A stretch of 64,000 nt of DNA from Streptomyces sp. CG 926 (GCF_003148825.1 NZ_QGGZ01000003.1:672999-736998); one strand, 5' to 3'. Shown: positions 54,865 through 63,782, counted from the stretch's first letter. The notes: a model not told the origin generated them from the sequence alone. Program-made: numbers and translations.

Positions 54865-56901
54865 TCAGCGGCAGCTGAGCACCGCGTCCGCCCAGCTCGC
54901 CAGCGTCGGCAGGCTGCCCGGCCCGGCCCTTTCGACCATCAGCCGTAGCGTCTTGCGTCCCGCGAGGGGAACCTGCACGGCCGCGGGCGGGTCCTCGTGC
55001 CCGAGAGCGGCGGACTGCCACAACCGCTCCCCGTCGGCGTACACGGAGAACCGCACCGCGCCGTCCGTGAACAGCGACAGGCCGTCCACCCCCGCCTGCG
55101 CCGAGAAGGTCGTGCACTGCCGGTTGAGGGTGATCTCCACCGAGGAGCGCGAGTTCACGGTGATGCCGTGCGCGAAACGCCGGCCGCCCACCTCCAGCCC
55201 GTGGCGCTGCCACACCCAGCCGCTGCGCCAGGTCTGTACCTCCGGGCCGCTGTGGTCCCCGTAGATCGAGTGGGCGAGCCCGGCCAGTTGGAACCCCTGC
55301 GGCGGCTTCGGGGCCGGTGGCGGTGTCGGTTTCGGTGAGGGCCGCTGCGGCGACGGCGTGGGCGAGGCCTTCTCCGCGCCGGCGGAGGGCGACGGGGGCG
55401 AGGAGGGTACGGGGGCGGGAGCCGCGGAGGCCGCCGCCGAGGGCGTCGGCCCGGGCCGCGGGGCTACGGGGCCCTGCGCGGCCGGCGGTTCCTGCGCGGG
55501 CGGCTCCGGCTCGGCCGGGGCCGGGGACGGCGCGGGAGCCTTGGGCACCGACGGCGCGGCGGGCGCCGCCACACCGGGCGCGGCGGTCGCCGGGGCCCGC
55601 GGCTCGGTGTCGTCCCCGGCCAGCGCGAACACCACCCCGGCGGCCGCGGCCACCGCGATCCCGGCGGCGATGGCCACCTTGGCGGGCAGCCCGAGCCCTT
55701 CGGCGGCCACGGACCCCCCGGCACCGCTCCCCGCCCCGGCGGCGCCACCCGTGGCCCCCGCCCCGGCGGCAGCGCCGCCCGTGGCCCCGGCCGTGCCGGC
55801 CGCCCCCGCGGTCGACCCACCGGCGGCGGCCGCGGCCGCACCGCCCACGGCAGCCCCGCCCGCGGCGACGGCTCCGCCGGCCAGTGCCCCGGCGGCCTTG
55901 CCCGCGTACCCGGCGGCGAACCACCCGATGACCGCGACCGGCAGCAGCGCCGGAATGCCCGCGTTGACATCCTGGAGCTCACCGGCGGCCAGCCGGCACT
56001 TCACGCACTCCTCCAGGTGCTTGCGCAGCCCACGCTCCGCCCGCATCCGCAGCCCGCCCCGCGCGTAGGCGCCCAGCCGGTCCGCGTACCGCGCGCAGTC
56101 GCCGCCCTCGCTCAGTGCCGAACTCACATGGGCCTGCAGATACGCCTGCTTGAGCCCTTCCCGGGCTCGACTGGCGAGCACGGCGGTGGCGTTGGCGCTC
56201 AGCCCGAACAGCGGCGCGATCGCACTGGGCGAGGCCTCCTCGACGGTGGTGTGCCACAGCACGGCCTGCCACCGCTCGGGCAGGCTCCGGAAGGCCTGCA
56301 CGGCCAGTGACCGCTCGGCCTCGTGCATCGCCCGTACGTCCGCGCCCAGTTCGAGCGTGTCGTCCCCCGAGAGACCTGAGAGCCCGGACAACCCCGACAG
56401 CCCGGCCGCCCCGCCGTCCGTACCCGGGGAGGCCTGCTCCGCGAAGACGGCGAAGTCCTCGACGAGTTGCTCCCGCTTGGCGGTCTTCGCCCAGGCCGCG
56501 GCGACCCTGCGCACAGTCGTCAGCAGATAGGCCCGCACCGACTGGTCCGGCCCCGCCCCGCCCCGTACCGCCTGCAGGGTCCGCGCGAACACCTCGGCGG
56601 TCAGGTCGTCGGCGGTGTGCGCGTCCCGGCAGCAGGAGCGCGCGTAGCGGCGCACGGAATCGGCGTGCCGACGGAACAGCTCCTCGTACGCCCCGTCGTC
56701 GCCGCCCCGCATCCGGGCGATCAAGTCCCCGTCGGACGGCGGCAGATCACCCCCGGTGCCTCCGGGTCCGGAAGAGCCCGAGGGGCGTGCCTTGCGCCCG
56801 CCCGGGTCGCGCTGGGCCGGCACCTGTCGGGCGGGCGAACTGCCCGCCTCCACCTCGCTGCCGCCGCCACCGCGTGGCTCTTCCCGACCGTCAACGCTCA
56901 T
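54865..56901 (-). CDS. ECF-like sigma factor fused to zinc finger, membrane anchor and NPCBM-like domain
   Basis: The 678-residue protein reads as several modules. Sigma-70 region 2 is at ~58-130 (DLIARMRGGDDGAYEELFRRHADSVRRYA; ADDLTAEVFART) and region 4 at ~180-245 (LPERWQAVLWHTTVEEASPSAIAPLFGLS). An anti-sigma-type zinc finger has HLEECVKC (~293-300). Next is a long Ala/Gly region, one clear membrane segment (VAIAAGIAVAAAAGVVFAL, ~410) and a Pro/Ala/Ser spacer. The C-terminal NPCBM/NEW2-like sugar-binding domain is at ~535-678 (SIYGDHSGPEVQTWRSGWVWQRHG). The sigma part would therefore be tethered to the membrane. The start is ATG 56901; the downstream gene is convergent. Confidence 0.88.
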   Translation of the reverse strand: MSVDGREEPRGGGGSEVEAGSSPARQVPAQRDPGGRKARPSGSSGPGGTGGDLPPSDGDLIARMRGGDDGAYEELFRRHADSVRRYARSCCRDAHTADDLTAEVFARTLQAVRGGAGPDQSVRAYLLTTVRRVAAAWAKTAKREQLVEDFAVFAEQASPGTDGGAAGLSGLSGLSGLSGDDTLELGADVRAMHEAERSLAVQAFRSLPERWQAVLWHTTVEEASPSAIAPLFGLSANATAVLASRAREGLKQAYLQAHVSSALSEGGDCARYADRLGAYARGGLRMRAERGLRKHLEECVKCRLAAGELQDVNAGIPALLPVAVIGWFAAGYAGKAAGALAGGAVAAGGAAVGGAAAAAAGGSTAGAAGTAGATGGAAAGAGATGGAAGAGSGAGGSVAAEGLGLPAKVAIAAGIAVAAAAGVVFALAGDDTEPRAPATAAPGVAAPAAPSVPKAPAPSPAPAEPEPPAQEPPAAQGPVAPRPGPTPSAAASAAPAPVPSSPPSPSAGAEKASPTPSPQRPSPKPTPPPAPKPPQGFQLAGLAHSIYGDHSGPEVQTWRSGWVWQRHGLEVGGRRFAHGITVNSRSSVEITLNRQCTTFSAQAGVDGLSLFTDGAVRFSVYADGERLWQSAALGHEDPPAAVQVPLAGRKTLRLMVERAGPGSLPTLASWADAVLSCR

Positions 56902-56925
56902 CGCGGAGACTCCCGCACGACACAC

Positions 56926-56945
56926 TCAACCGGTACACCGGTCAA
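56926..56945 (-). promoter_or_regulatory. Near-perfect dyad upstream of the sigma gene
   Basis: TCAACCGGT-AC-ACCGGTCAA has eight of nine matching pairs and lies 25-44 bases before the sigma start. The minus strand also contains a TTGACC that could be a -35 box. Either an operator or a promoter overlap. Confidence 0.4.
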
Positions 56946-57051
56946 GCGTGTCACACGGGGGACGGGCGCCGAAGCCCTCGGCGCGCCATCCACTCGTCCG
57001 GGCACATTCCGGCGAATCGCCCTACCGGGCCCGCGCCGACACCCGCCGAGG

Positions 57052-57828
57052 TCACACCGTCCGGGACCGCAGCCCTTCGAGCAGGATGTCGAGCAGTCGC
57101 GTCGAGGCCGCCGCCTGCTGCGCCGGGTCGGGCAGCGCGGGCGCCGCCGTCGCTATCACCAGCAGCACATCGGCCACCGTGACATCGCCGCGCAGTTCAC
57201 CGGCCTCCCGCGCCCGGTGCACCAGCCGGCCGACGACCTCCAGCAGCGCACCCGCACCCGCGTCGTCCGAGGGCTCGTTCTCGACGGAACCGCGCGTGCC
57301 CACGACCCGCAGGTCGGGAGCCCCGGCGGCCGACACGGCCTGCCGCTGGTGCGGAACCCGGGCGGCGACCTCCGCCTCCTCGGCCTCGTCCTCGACGGTC
57401 GAGCCGACCCGCAGGACCTGCGGCGGCAGCAGCCGCCCGGCGCCCGAGGCCACGGAGGTGCGCAGGAAGCGCGACAGCGCCTGCCACGGCTCCTCCTCCT
57501 GACCCAGCGCGGCCTTGGCCTGCTCGGTCAGTCGGGCCGTCTCCTCCTCGGCTATGCGCCGCACCAGGACGTCCTTGCTCGGGAAGCGTCGGTACACGGT
57601 GCCGACACCGACCCGGGCGCGGCGAGCCACGTCCTCCATCGGAGCCCCGTAGCCCAGCTCGCCGAAGACCTCACGAGCCGCCCGCAGGACGTGCTCCAGG
57701 TTGCGCTGGGCGTCGACGCGCAGCGGCGTCGACCGGCCTACACCGTGCGTGGTGCCGCCCGTCAGACCGCGCCCGTTGCTCTCGACCGAGAGCGCGGTCG
57801 CAGAACCATGGAAATCGGAAATGTTCAT
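57052..57828 (-). CDS. TetR-family transcriptional regulator
   Basis: The 258-residue protein has a TetR helix-turn-helix at ~40-85 (HVLRAAREVFGELGYGAPMEDVARRARVGVGTVYRRFPSKD). The C-terminal ligand domain is helical and contains an acidic insert (TVEDEAEEAEVAA). ATG 57828 follows GGGGGA. The ~35-residue N-terminal tail before the DNA-binding domain is longer than usual. It is divergent from NDH-2, so it may control that gene or itself. Confidence 0.92.
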   Translation of the reverse strand: MNISDFHGSATALSVESNGRGLTGGTTHGVGRSTPLRVDAQRNLEHVLRAAREVFGELGYGAPMEDVARRARVGVGTVYRRFPSKDVLVRRIAEEETARLTEQAKAALGQEEEPWQALSRFLRTSVASGAGRLLPPQVLRVGSTVEDEAEEAEVAARVPHQRQAVSAAGAPDLRVVGTRGSVENEPSDDAGAGALLEVVGRLVHRAREAGELRGDVTVADVLLVIATAAPALPDPAQQAAASTRLLDILLEGLRSRTV

Positions 57829-57850
57829 ATGTATCCCCCGGTAATCATTT

Positions 57851-57866
57851 GTCTCCCCCCGGAGAC
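57851..57866. promoter_or_regulatory. GTCTCC/GGAGAC dyad before the TetR gene
   Basis: GTCTCC-CCCC-GGAGAC is perfect and lies 23 bases before the TetR start, downstream of its promoter. It could be an autoregulatory operator or an mRNA hairpin near the ribosome site. Confidence 0.45.
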
Positions 57867-57924
57867 ACTCCCCGCCTTCACGTCGAGGGGGCCACGGTCT
57901 CGGGCCCGGTCCTACTCCTCGACG

Positions 57925-57953
57925 AGATACGAACATAGTTGAGCCAGAGTCAA
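57925..57953 (-). promoter_or_regulatory. Promoter of the TetR gene
   Basis: On the minus strand TTGACT (57953-57948) and GTATCT (57930-57925) are 17 bases apart, a good vegetative promoter. The spacer-proximal TTGA-N7-TCAA dyad could be an operator. The remainder of the 326-base spacer up to NDH-2 shows no gene. Confidence 0.6.
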
Positions 57954-58154
57954 TTCAGAAGAGGCAGCCCCGGACGGAGCACCGCCCGATCGGAGCATTC
58001 ACCCCCACTTTTCCGTTCCGTGCCTCCGGAATCTTCTATTCCGTATGGCCTGACCTGCAGATTTTCGCCACAAGCTGACGTCCTCTTGCGTCCCGCCCCA
58101 GCACTCACTCCGGTCACACAATTTGCCGGGCCTGTGGACAAACTCCCGGCCACG

Positions 58155-59585
58155 ATGCGTCATGGGATGGTGAAGGCTGCTAACTCCCGGGGCACGGCCC
58201 CCGGTACCCCGCCCCGTACGCGCATCCTGATCGTCGGCGGCGGTTACGTCGGCATGTACACGGCGCTCCGCCTCCAGCGAAAGCTGAGAGCCGGGGAAGC
58301 CGAGGTCACGGTGGTCAGCGCCGAGCCCTACATGACGTACCAGCCCTTCCTCCCCGAAGCGGCCGCGGGCGCGATCTCACCCCGCCACGTCGTCGTCCCG
58401 CTGCGCCGCGTCCTCGGCAAGTGCCGCATCGTCATCGGCGAGGCCGAGCGCATCGATCACGCCAAGCGGACCGTCACCGTCAGCACCCTCGCCACCGCCG
58501 ACGAGGGCACCGGCCCGATCGAGATGGAGTACGACGAACTCGTCCTCGCCCCGGGCTCCATCTCCCGCACCCTGCCCGTCCCGGGACTCGCCGACTACGG
58601 CATCGGATTCAAGACGGTCGAAGAGGCCATCGGGCTGCGCAACCACGTCATCGAACAGATGGACATCGCCTCCTCCACCCGCGATCCCGCCCTCCGCGAC
58701 GCCGCCCTCACCTTCGTCTTCGTCGGCGGCGGCTTCGCCGGCGTCGAAGCCCTCGGCGAGCTGGAGGACATGGCCCGCTACGCCTCGCGGTACTACCACA
58801 ACATCAAGCCCGAGGACATGAAATGGGTCCTCGTCGAAGCCAGCGACCGGATCCTCCCCGAGGTCGGCCCCCAGATGGGCGTCTACACGGTCCGCGAACT
58901 ACGCCGCCGCAACATCGACGTACGCCTGGAGACCCGGCTCGAATCCTGCGAGAACCGCGTCGCCGTCCTCAGCGACGGCGCCCGCTTCCCCACCCGCACC
59001 GTCGTATGGACCGCAGGCGTCAAACCGCACCCCATCCTCGCCGCCTCCGATCTCCCCAAGAACGAACGCGGCCGCCTGGCCTGCACCTCCTTCCTCACCG
59101 TCGAAGGAGTCGAGCACGCCTGGGCCGCGGGCGACGCCGCCGCCGTCCCCGACATCACCGCGGACGAGAAGGGCCGCGAATGCGCCCCCAACGCCCAGCA
59201 CGCCGTCCGCCAGGCCAAGGTCCTCGCCGACAACCTCCTCGCCGCCCTGCGCGACGAGGTCCTGACCGAGTACGCCCACAAGTACGCGGGCTCGGTCGCC
59301 TCGCTCGGCCTGCACCGGGGCGTCGCCCACATCTACGGCCGCAAGCTCAAGGCCTACCCGGCCTGGTTCATGCACCGCGCCTACCACCTCAGCCGCGTCC
59401 CCAGCTTCAACCGCAAAATGCGCGTCCTCGCCGAATGGACCCTCGCCGGCCTCTTCAAGCGTGAGATCGTCTCCCTGGGTTCACTCGAACATCCCAGGGC
59501 AGAATTCGAACTGGCCGCAGGCGGCGGCCCCAAGCCCCCTCCTCCACCCCCCGCCTCCAACCCCCCGCAGAACGGCCAGGGCTGA
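58155..59585 (+). CDS. ndh: Type II NADH dehydrogenase (NDH-2)
   Basis: The 476-residue flavoprotein feeds electrons from NADH to menaquinone without proton pumping. FAD loop: RILIVGGGYVGMYTALRL (~25). Quinone/FAD contact: EPYMTYQPFLPEAAAGAISPRHVVVPLR (~63-90). NADH Rossmann loop: FVFVGGGFAGVEALGELEDMA (~190). AWAAGDAAAVPD is at ~330. The Pro-rich C-terminus (PPPPPPASNPP) is unusual but probably disordered. ATG 58155 is used, with ATG 58167 as an alternative; neither has a strong ribosome site. Confidence 0.93.
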   Translation: MRHGMVKAANSRGTAPGTPPRTRILIVGGGYVGMYTALRLQRKLRAGEAEVTVVSAEPYMTYQPFLPEAAAGAISPRHVVVPLRRVLGKCRIVIGEAERIDHAKRTVTVSTLATADEGTGPIEMEYDELVLAPGSISRTLPVPGLADYGIGFKTVEEAIGLRNHVIEQMDIASSTRDPALRDAALTFVFVGGGFAGVEALGELEDMARYASRYYHNIKPEDMKWVLVEASDRILPEVGPQMGVYTVRELRRRNIDVRLETRLESCENRVAVLSDGARFPTRTVVWTAGVKPHPILAASDLPKNERGRLACTSFLTVEGVEHAWAAGDAAAVPDITADEKGRECAPNAQHAVRQAKVLADNLLAALRDEVLTEYAHKYAGSVASLGLHRGVAHIYGRKLKAYPAWFMHRAYHLSRVPSFNRKMRVLAEWTLAGLFKREIVSLGSLEHPRAEFELAAGGGPKPPPPPPASNPPQNGQG

Positions 59586-59720
59586 CGTTGTCAGTGCGGT
59601 CGGCCACACTGGACGTGTGACCATAGGTGCGCTCACCCCTGCACAGAGTGACATCGTCCAGTCAGCGACCGCCCACGAGCGACACAGCGACCACTCGCGA
59701 CACCACGAGGCTTGAACGCA

Positions 59721-61532
59721 GTGAACTTCACGCGCTGGAGCGCCCGGTTTCCCGGAACGCAGCGCCGCGCCGCCGCCCGGTCCGAACACGCCGCCGCCCA
59801 GGCCAAGCGAGGTGAAGGCGCGGTCCCGGCAGCCCGCGGCGGCCGCGCCGACCCCGGAGCCGAGCGATCCACGCCCGCCGACGGCCACCCCGCCGACCCC
59901 ACGGTCTGCGGGACCGGAAGCGGCGGTGGCAGCAGCGGCAGCGGCACCGGAACGTCACCGTCCCCGGCCACGTCCCCGGCCCAGGGGACGGGCGTCCTCA
60001 CCGCCGTGCCCTCCCTCGACGAGCTCTCCGTACGCGAGGTCCTCGGCCGGCTCCCGGCCCTGGTCGCCCTCGTCCACGGCCCCGAGCACCGCGTCGCCTA
60101 CGTCAACGACGCCTACACCGCCGGTTTCGGAGCCCGCACCCCCGGCGCCCCCGCGCACGAGGCCCTCCCCGAACTGGGCGAGCTCGGCCTCCTCCCGCTC
60201 CTCGACCAGGTCCAGCGCAGCGGCAAGTCCCGTACCGCCAAGAACCGCACCGCACCGGGCGGCGGCAGCTCGTACACGGTCACCTGCACCCCCGTCGAGT
60301 TCCCCGCATCCCCCACCGAGGGCGAGCCCGACCCCCACCACACCGGCGTCCTGATCCACCTCGCCGACGTCACCGACCACGCCGAAGCCGTCGAACGGCT
60401 CCGCGCCAGCGAACGCCGCCAGCGCGAGGCCGCCGTCACCCTCCAGCGCTCCCTCCTCCCCCAGGAGCTGGAACAGCCCGACGACCTGCGCGTCGCCGCC
60501 ACCTACCAGCCCGGCGGCACCGAGGCCGCCGTCGGCGGCGACTGGTACGACGTCATCACCCTCGGCGCCGGCCGCACCGCCCTGGTCATCGGCGACGTCA
60601 TGGGCCGTGGCGTGCGCGCCGCCGCCGTCATGGGGCAGCTGCGCACCGCCGTCCGCGCCTACGCCCGCCTCGACCTGCCCCCGCACGAGGTGCTCCAACT
60701 CCTCGACGGCCTCGCCGCCGAGATCGACGCCAGCCAGATCGCCACCTGCGTCTACGCCGTCCACGACCCCAACGAAGGCCTGCTCGCGTACGCCTCCGCG
60801 GGCCACCTCCCGATCCTGGTCCGCGACGAGGACGGCACCGTACGCAGAGCCGCCGACCCCACCGGCCCGCCGCTCGGCACCGGCGGCTGGCTGCACACCT
60901 CGGGCACCATCGCGCTCGGCCCCGGCTCCACCGCCGTCCTCTACACCGACGGCCTGGTCGAACGCCGCGGCGAGGACATCGACGAGGGCGTCGCCGCCCT
61001 CGAACGCGCCCTCTCCGGCGCCCAGGGCACCCCGGCCGTCATCTGCGACCGCCTGATGCGCGCCCTCGGCGTGGACGCCGACCACGACGACGACGTCGCC
61101 GTGATGGTCCTCCAGCAGCCCGCCCGCACCGGCGCCGACGCCGAGCTCTTCCACAACGCCGCCCTGGAACTCCTCGGCGGCATCGAGGCGGCCCCGCGCG
61201 CCCGCGCCTTCGCCCAGGGCGTCCTCGCCTCCTGGCGGTTCCCCGTCGAGCTCTGCGACCTCGGCGTGCTCGCCGCCAGCGAACTCGTCGCGAACTCCCT
61301 CCAGCACGGCACCCCGCCCATGCGGCTGCGGCTGCGCCGTACCGACCGTCGGCTGATCATCGAGGTGACCGACGGGGACGACCACCTCCCGCGCCGCCGC
61401 CGCGCAGAACCGGCCGACGAGACCGGCCGCGGCATCTCGATCATCGCGACCATCGCCTCCGCCTGGGGCTCCCGCCGCACCCCGGGCGGCGGCAAGGCCG
61501 TCTGGTGCGAGTTCGCCCTGCCGGACAAGTAG
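59721..61532 (+). CDS. PAS-PP2C-ATPase regulator (SpoIIE phosphatase with RsbW-like kinase domain)
   Basis: The 603-residue cytoplasmic protein has a low-complexity N-terminus (~10-95), a PAS-like domain (~100-215: ALVALVHGPEHRVAYVNDAYTAGFG), and a SpoIIE-type PP2C domain (~225-450). Metal Asp residues lie in AAVGGDWYDV, VIGDVMGRGVRAAAVMG and DHDDDVAVMV. A GHKL ATPase domain follows (~465-600: ASELVANSLQHGTPPMRLRLRR; ETGRGISIIATIAS). Such proteins can both phosphorylate and dephosphorylate anti-anti-sigma factors. The start GTG 59721 follows GAGG at ten bases. Confidence 0.92.
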   Translation: MNFTRWSARFPGTQRRAAARSEHAAAQAKRGEGAVPAARGGRADPGAERSTPADGHPADPTVCGTGSGGGSSGSGTGTSPSPATSPAQGTGVLTAVPSLDELSVREVLGRLPALVALVHGPEHRVAYVNDAYTAGFGARTPGAPAHEALPELGELGLLPLLDQVQRSGKSRTAKNRTAPGGGSSYTVTCTPVEFPASPTEGEPDPHHTGVLIHLADVTDHAEAVERLRASERRQREAAVTLQRSLLPQELEQPDDLRVAATYQPGGTEAAVGGDWYDVITLGAGRTALVIGDVMGRGVRAAAVMGQLRTAVRAYARLDLPPHEVLQLLDGLAAEIDASQIATCVYAVHDPNEGLLAYASAGHLPILVRDEDGTVRRAADPTGPPLGTGGWLHTSGTIALGPGSTAVLYTDGLVERRGEDIDEGVAALERALSGAQGTPAVICDRLMRALGVDADHDDDVAVMVLQQPARTGADAELFHNAALELLGGIEAAPRARAFAQGVLASWRFPVELCDLGVLAASELVANSLQHGTPPMRLRLRRTDRRLIIEVTDGDDHLPRRRRAEPADETGRGISIIATIASAWGSRRTPGGGKAVWCEFALPDK

Positions 61533-61540
61533 CCGAACAG

Positions 61541-61592
61541 CGGGAAGTAGGAAGGCCCCGATCCACCCGGACCGGGGCCTTCCTACTTCCCG
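61541..61592. terminator. Bidirectional terminator between the SpoIIE-type and MFS genes
   Basis: A perfect 20-bp stem, CGGGAAGTAGGAAGGCCCCG and its complement, encloses a 12-base loop. It lies between two convergent genes (stops at 61532 and 61621) and serves both. Confidence 0.92.
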
Positions 61593-61620
61593 CACAGATA
61601 TACGTACGGCCATACGGTTC

Positions 61621-62934
61621 CTACGCGTGCACGCGCTCCACGACGACGACCTCGGCGGCCACCTCGGCGACCGGCCCGCCCTGCGCCACGACCCTGCTCG
61701 CCACCCACGGGTTGTCCTGCATCGGGCTGAGCCGCCTGCCGAGCCGCAGCGCGAGAGCGGCGATCCCGAGCGACACGAGCACGAAGACCCCGATGTAGAG
61801 CATCGGAACCCCGGCACCGAGCGGCACCCCGAGCGGCCCCAGCGCCAGCGCCATCTGCTTGACCAGCGCGAAGGCCGAGTTGTACTGGCCCACCGAGCCC
61901 TCGGGCGCCAGGTCGGCCACCAACGGCGCCAGGGTCGGCGAGAGCATGGCCTCGCCGATGCCGAAGAGCGCGTACGTGGTGATGAACGCGGCGGCGGCCA
62001 TCATGGCGCTGCCGTGCCCCAGACCCGAGAACCCGGCGATGACCCACGCCACGGTCCAGATCAGCCCGACGAGGGCGATCACCCGCGACCGGCGGCGCTT
62101 CTCGACCAGCTTGAGGACGACGAACTGCGCGACGACGATCGCACCGGTGTTGGCCGCGAGCGCGAAACCGAGGGTCGAGGGGGAGATCCCGGCGGCCTCG
62201 GTACCGAAGGCGGCCAGACCCGACTCGAACTGTCCGTAGCAGGCGAAGAACACCACGAAGCCCAGCACGCACAGCTGCACCATGGCCTTGTGCCGGAGCA
62301 GCCGCTTCCAGCCGCTGCCGCCCGTCTGGGACGGGTCCTTCGGCATGGCGTCCTTGATGGTCGGCACCTGCGGCAGCCGCACACTGAGGATGACGCCCGC
62401 CAGCACCAGGAACATCACGGCCTCGATGCCGAACAGCAGGGTGAAGCTGCCGGGCCGGCTCTCGTCGACGATCTGACCACCGAGCAGACCACCGATACCC
62501 AGGCCCAGGTTCTGCATGAAGAACTGGAGGGCGAAGGCACGGGTCCGGGTGGACGGCGTGGAACACCACACGATCATCGTGGCCAGCGCTGGCTGCATCA
62601 CGGCCTGCCCGGCGCCCAGCGCCAGAGCGGAGAGCAGGATGGGCACGAGGCCGGTGGAGAGCCCGAGGGAGAGCGCCCCGACCGAGGCGGTGACGGCCGC
62701 TCCGATGACCACGGGCACCGGACCACGTCGGTCGATGACCCGACCGGTGAAGGGCAGCGCGACAAGAGCGCCCAGGGCGAAGGCCACGAACGCGCTCGTG
62801 GCGGCCATGGAACCCAGATCTCGCACCTGCGCCACATAGATGTAGAGGAACGGAACCGTGAAACCGATGCCGAACGCGGTCAGCGCGTTCCCGGCCTGGA
62901 TCCGCCGCATCGCAGCGCCCATCACCTTGGTCAC
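61621..62934 (-). CDS. MFS transporter
   Basis: The 437-residue protein has 12 membrane helices, with motif A-like LPFTGRVIDRRGPVPV between helices 2 and 3 and FFMQNLGLGIGGLLGGQIVDE in helix 5. The start is GTG 62934 with AGGTGAGAA just upstream. It is divergent from a MarR gene (start 63048). This is the second MFS/MarR divergon of the window and is unrelated in operator sequence to the first. The substrate is unknown. Confidence 0.93.
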   Translation of the reverse strand: MTKVMGAAMRRIQAGNALTAFGIGFTVPFLYIYVAQVRDLGSMAATSAFVAFALGALVALPFTGRVIDRRGPVPVVIGAAVTASVGALSLGLSTGLVPILLSALALGAGQAVMQPALATMIVWCSTPSTRTRAFALQFFMQNLGLGIGGLLGGQIVDESRPGSFTLLFGIEAVMFLVLAGVILSVRLPQVPTIKDAMPKDPSQTGGSGWKRLLRHKAMVQLCVLGFVVFFACYGQFESGLAAFGTEAAGISPSTLGFALAANTGAIVVAQFVVLKLVEKRRRSRVIALVGLIWTVAWVIAGFSGLGHGSAMMAAAAFITTYALFGIGEAMLSPTLAPLVADLAPEGSVGQYNSAFALVKQMALALGPLGVPLGAGVPMLYIGVFVLVSLGIAALALRLGRRLSPMQDNPWVASRVVAQGGPVAEVAAEVVVVERVHA

Positions 62935-62955
62935 TTCTCACCTGCCTTTGAGACC

Positions 62956-62986
62956 TGAAGCCTGAAGACTTCATACCTAAACTTCA
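62956..62986. promoter_or_regulatory. TGAAG/CTTCA operator cluster
   Basis: TGAAG at 62956 and 62963 and CTTCA at 62969 and 62982 form a tight palindrome TGAAG-A-CTTCA (62963-62973) and a wider TGAAG-N14-CTTCA dyad. The cluster lies in the MFS-marR spacer, so it is the probable binding site of the MarR product. Confidence 0.6.
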
Positions 62987-63012
62987 AGCCTTAACAGTAC
63001 ACACCGAAGGAG

Positions 63013-63040
63013 TTAGATGCCAACGAGCTCGTGCGATACT
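63013..63040 (+). promoter_or_regulatory. Promoter of the second marR gene, near-leaderless
   Basis: TTAGAT (63013-63018) and GATACT (63035-63040) are 16 bases apart. The -10 box ends seven bases before ATG 63048, so the transcript should have almost no leader, and no ribosome site is seen. Confidence 0.5.
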
Positions 63041-63047
63041 TCGACCC

Positions 63048-63584
63048 ATGGGTGACACCCCCGACGGCACTGCGGCCGTCCACGAGCCGAGCCTCGACGA
63101 ACAGATCGCCGTCTATCAGCGCGAGTTCCAGGACCTGGACCCCCAGGTCGAGAAGGTCGTCTCGGCACTGAGCCGCCTGAACCGCCGCATGAACGTCGCG
63201 TACGGACGCCAGACGGCGGCCCTGGGCATCAGCAACGCGGAGTGGGAGGTCCTCAAGGCCCTCGTCATCTCCGGGGCCCCGTACCGGATGGGCCCGAGCG
63301 AACTGGCGAAGCAGCTGGGCCTCACGCCGGCGGCGATGACCCACCGGATCGACCGCATGACGGCGGAGGGCCTGGTCACCCGCGAGCGGGACGAGTCGAA
63401 CCGGGTCCGCGTGATCGTGGAGCTCACCGACGAAGGCCGCAGCAAGTGGTTGGACGCGATGCGCGCGGCCACGGTCTTCGAGGAGGACCTCCTCCAGGAC
63501 CTCTCCACCGCGGAGCGCGGGGTGCTCGGCGACATGCTCGCGCGCCTGCTGGACCGCGTGGAGGACCTCCAGTCCCCCAGCTGA
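63048..63584 (+). CDS. MarR-family transcriptional regulator
   Basis: The 178-residue protein has a winged helix-turn-helix at ~65-130 (ISNAEWEVLKALVISGAPYRMGPSELAKQLGLTPAAMTHRIDRMTAEGLVTRERDESNRVRVIVELT). An N-terminal helix carries many charged residues. It is divergent from the MFS gene and probably represses it. The rRNA operon promoter begins only ten bases after its stop. Confidence 0.94.
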   Translation: MGDTPDGTAAVHEPSLDEQIAVYQREFQDLDPQVEKVVSALSRLNRRMNVAYGRQTAALGISNAEWEVLKALVISGAPYRMGPSELAKQLGLTPAAMTHRIDRMTAEGLVTRERDESNRVRVIVELTDEGRSKWLDAMRAATVFEEDLLQDLSTAERGVLGDMLARLLDRVEDLQSPS

Positions 63585-63593
63585 CCACCGGGG

Positions 63594-63622
63594 TTGACAC
63601 GAGCCCCACGGGTCCGTAAGGT
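63594..63622 (+). promoter_or_regulatory. rRNA operon promoter, upstream copy
   Basis: TTGACA (63594-63599) and TAAGGT (63617-63622) are exactly 17 bases apart, the best vegetative promoter match in the window. It is the first of several rrn promoters expected in Streptomyces. Confidence 0.85.
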
Positions 63623-63752
63623 TCTTCGAGTTGTCCCAGAGCCGGAAGGTTTTGGCGACAACGAATCCCGCCGCCTCGTTGCGGCACCCAACTCAGCACG
63701 ATCTCCCACCGGGAACGAATTCGGCATGCCCGAATTTCTTTCCGAAGGCCGA

Positions 63753-63782
63753 TTATGAATCGCCGGGGAAATCCACTAGAGT
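63753..63782 (+). promoter_or_regulatory. rRNA operon promoter, second copy
   Basis: TAGAGT (63777-63782) is a good -10; TTATGA (63753-63758) 18 bases upstream is a poor -35. It is followed by GTCGGAAGG. The same TAGAGTCGGAA context recurs at 63856. Confidence 0.6.
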
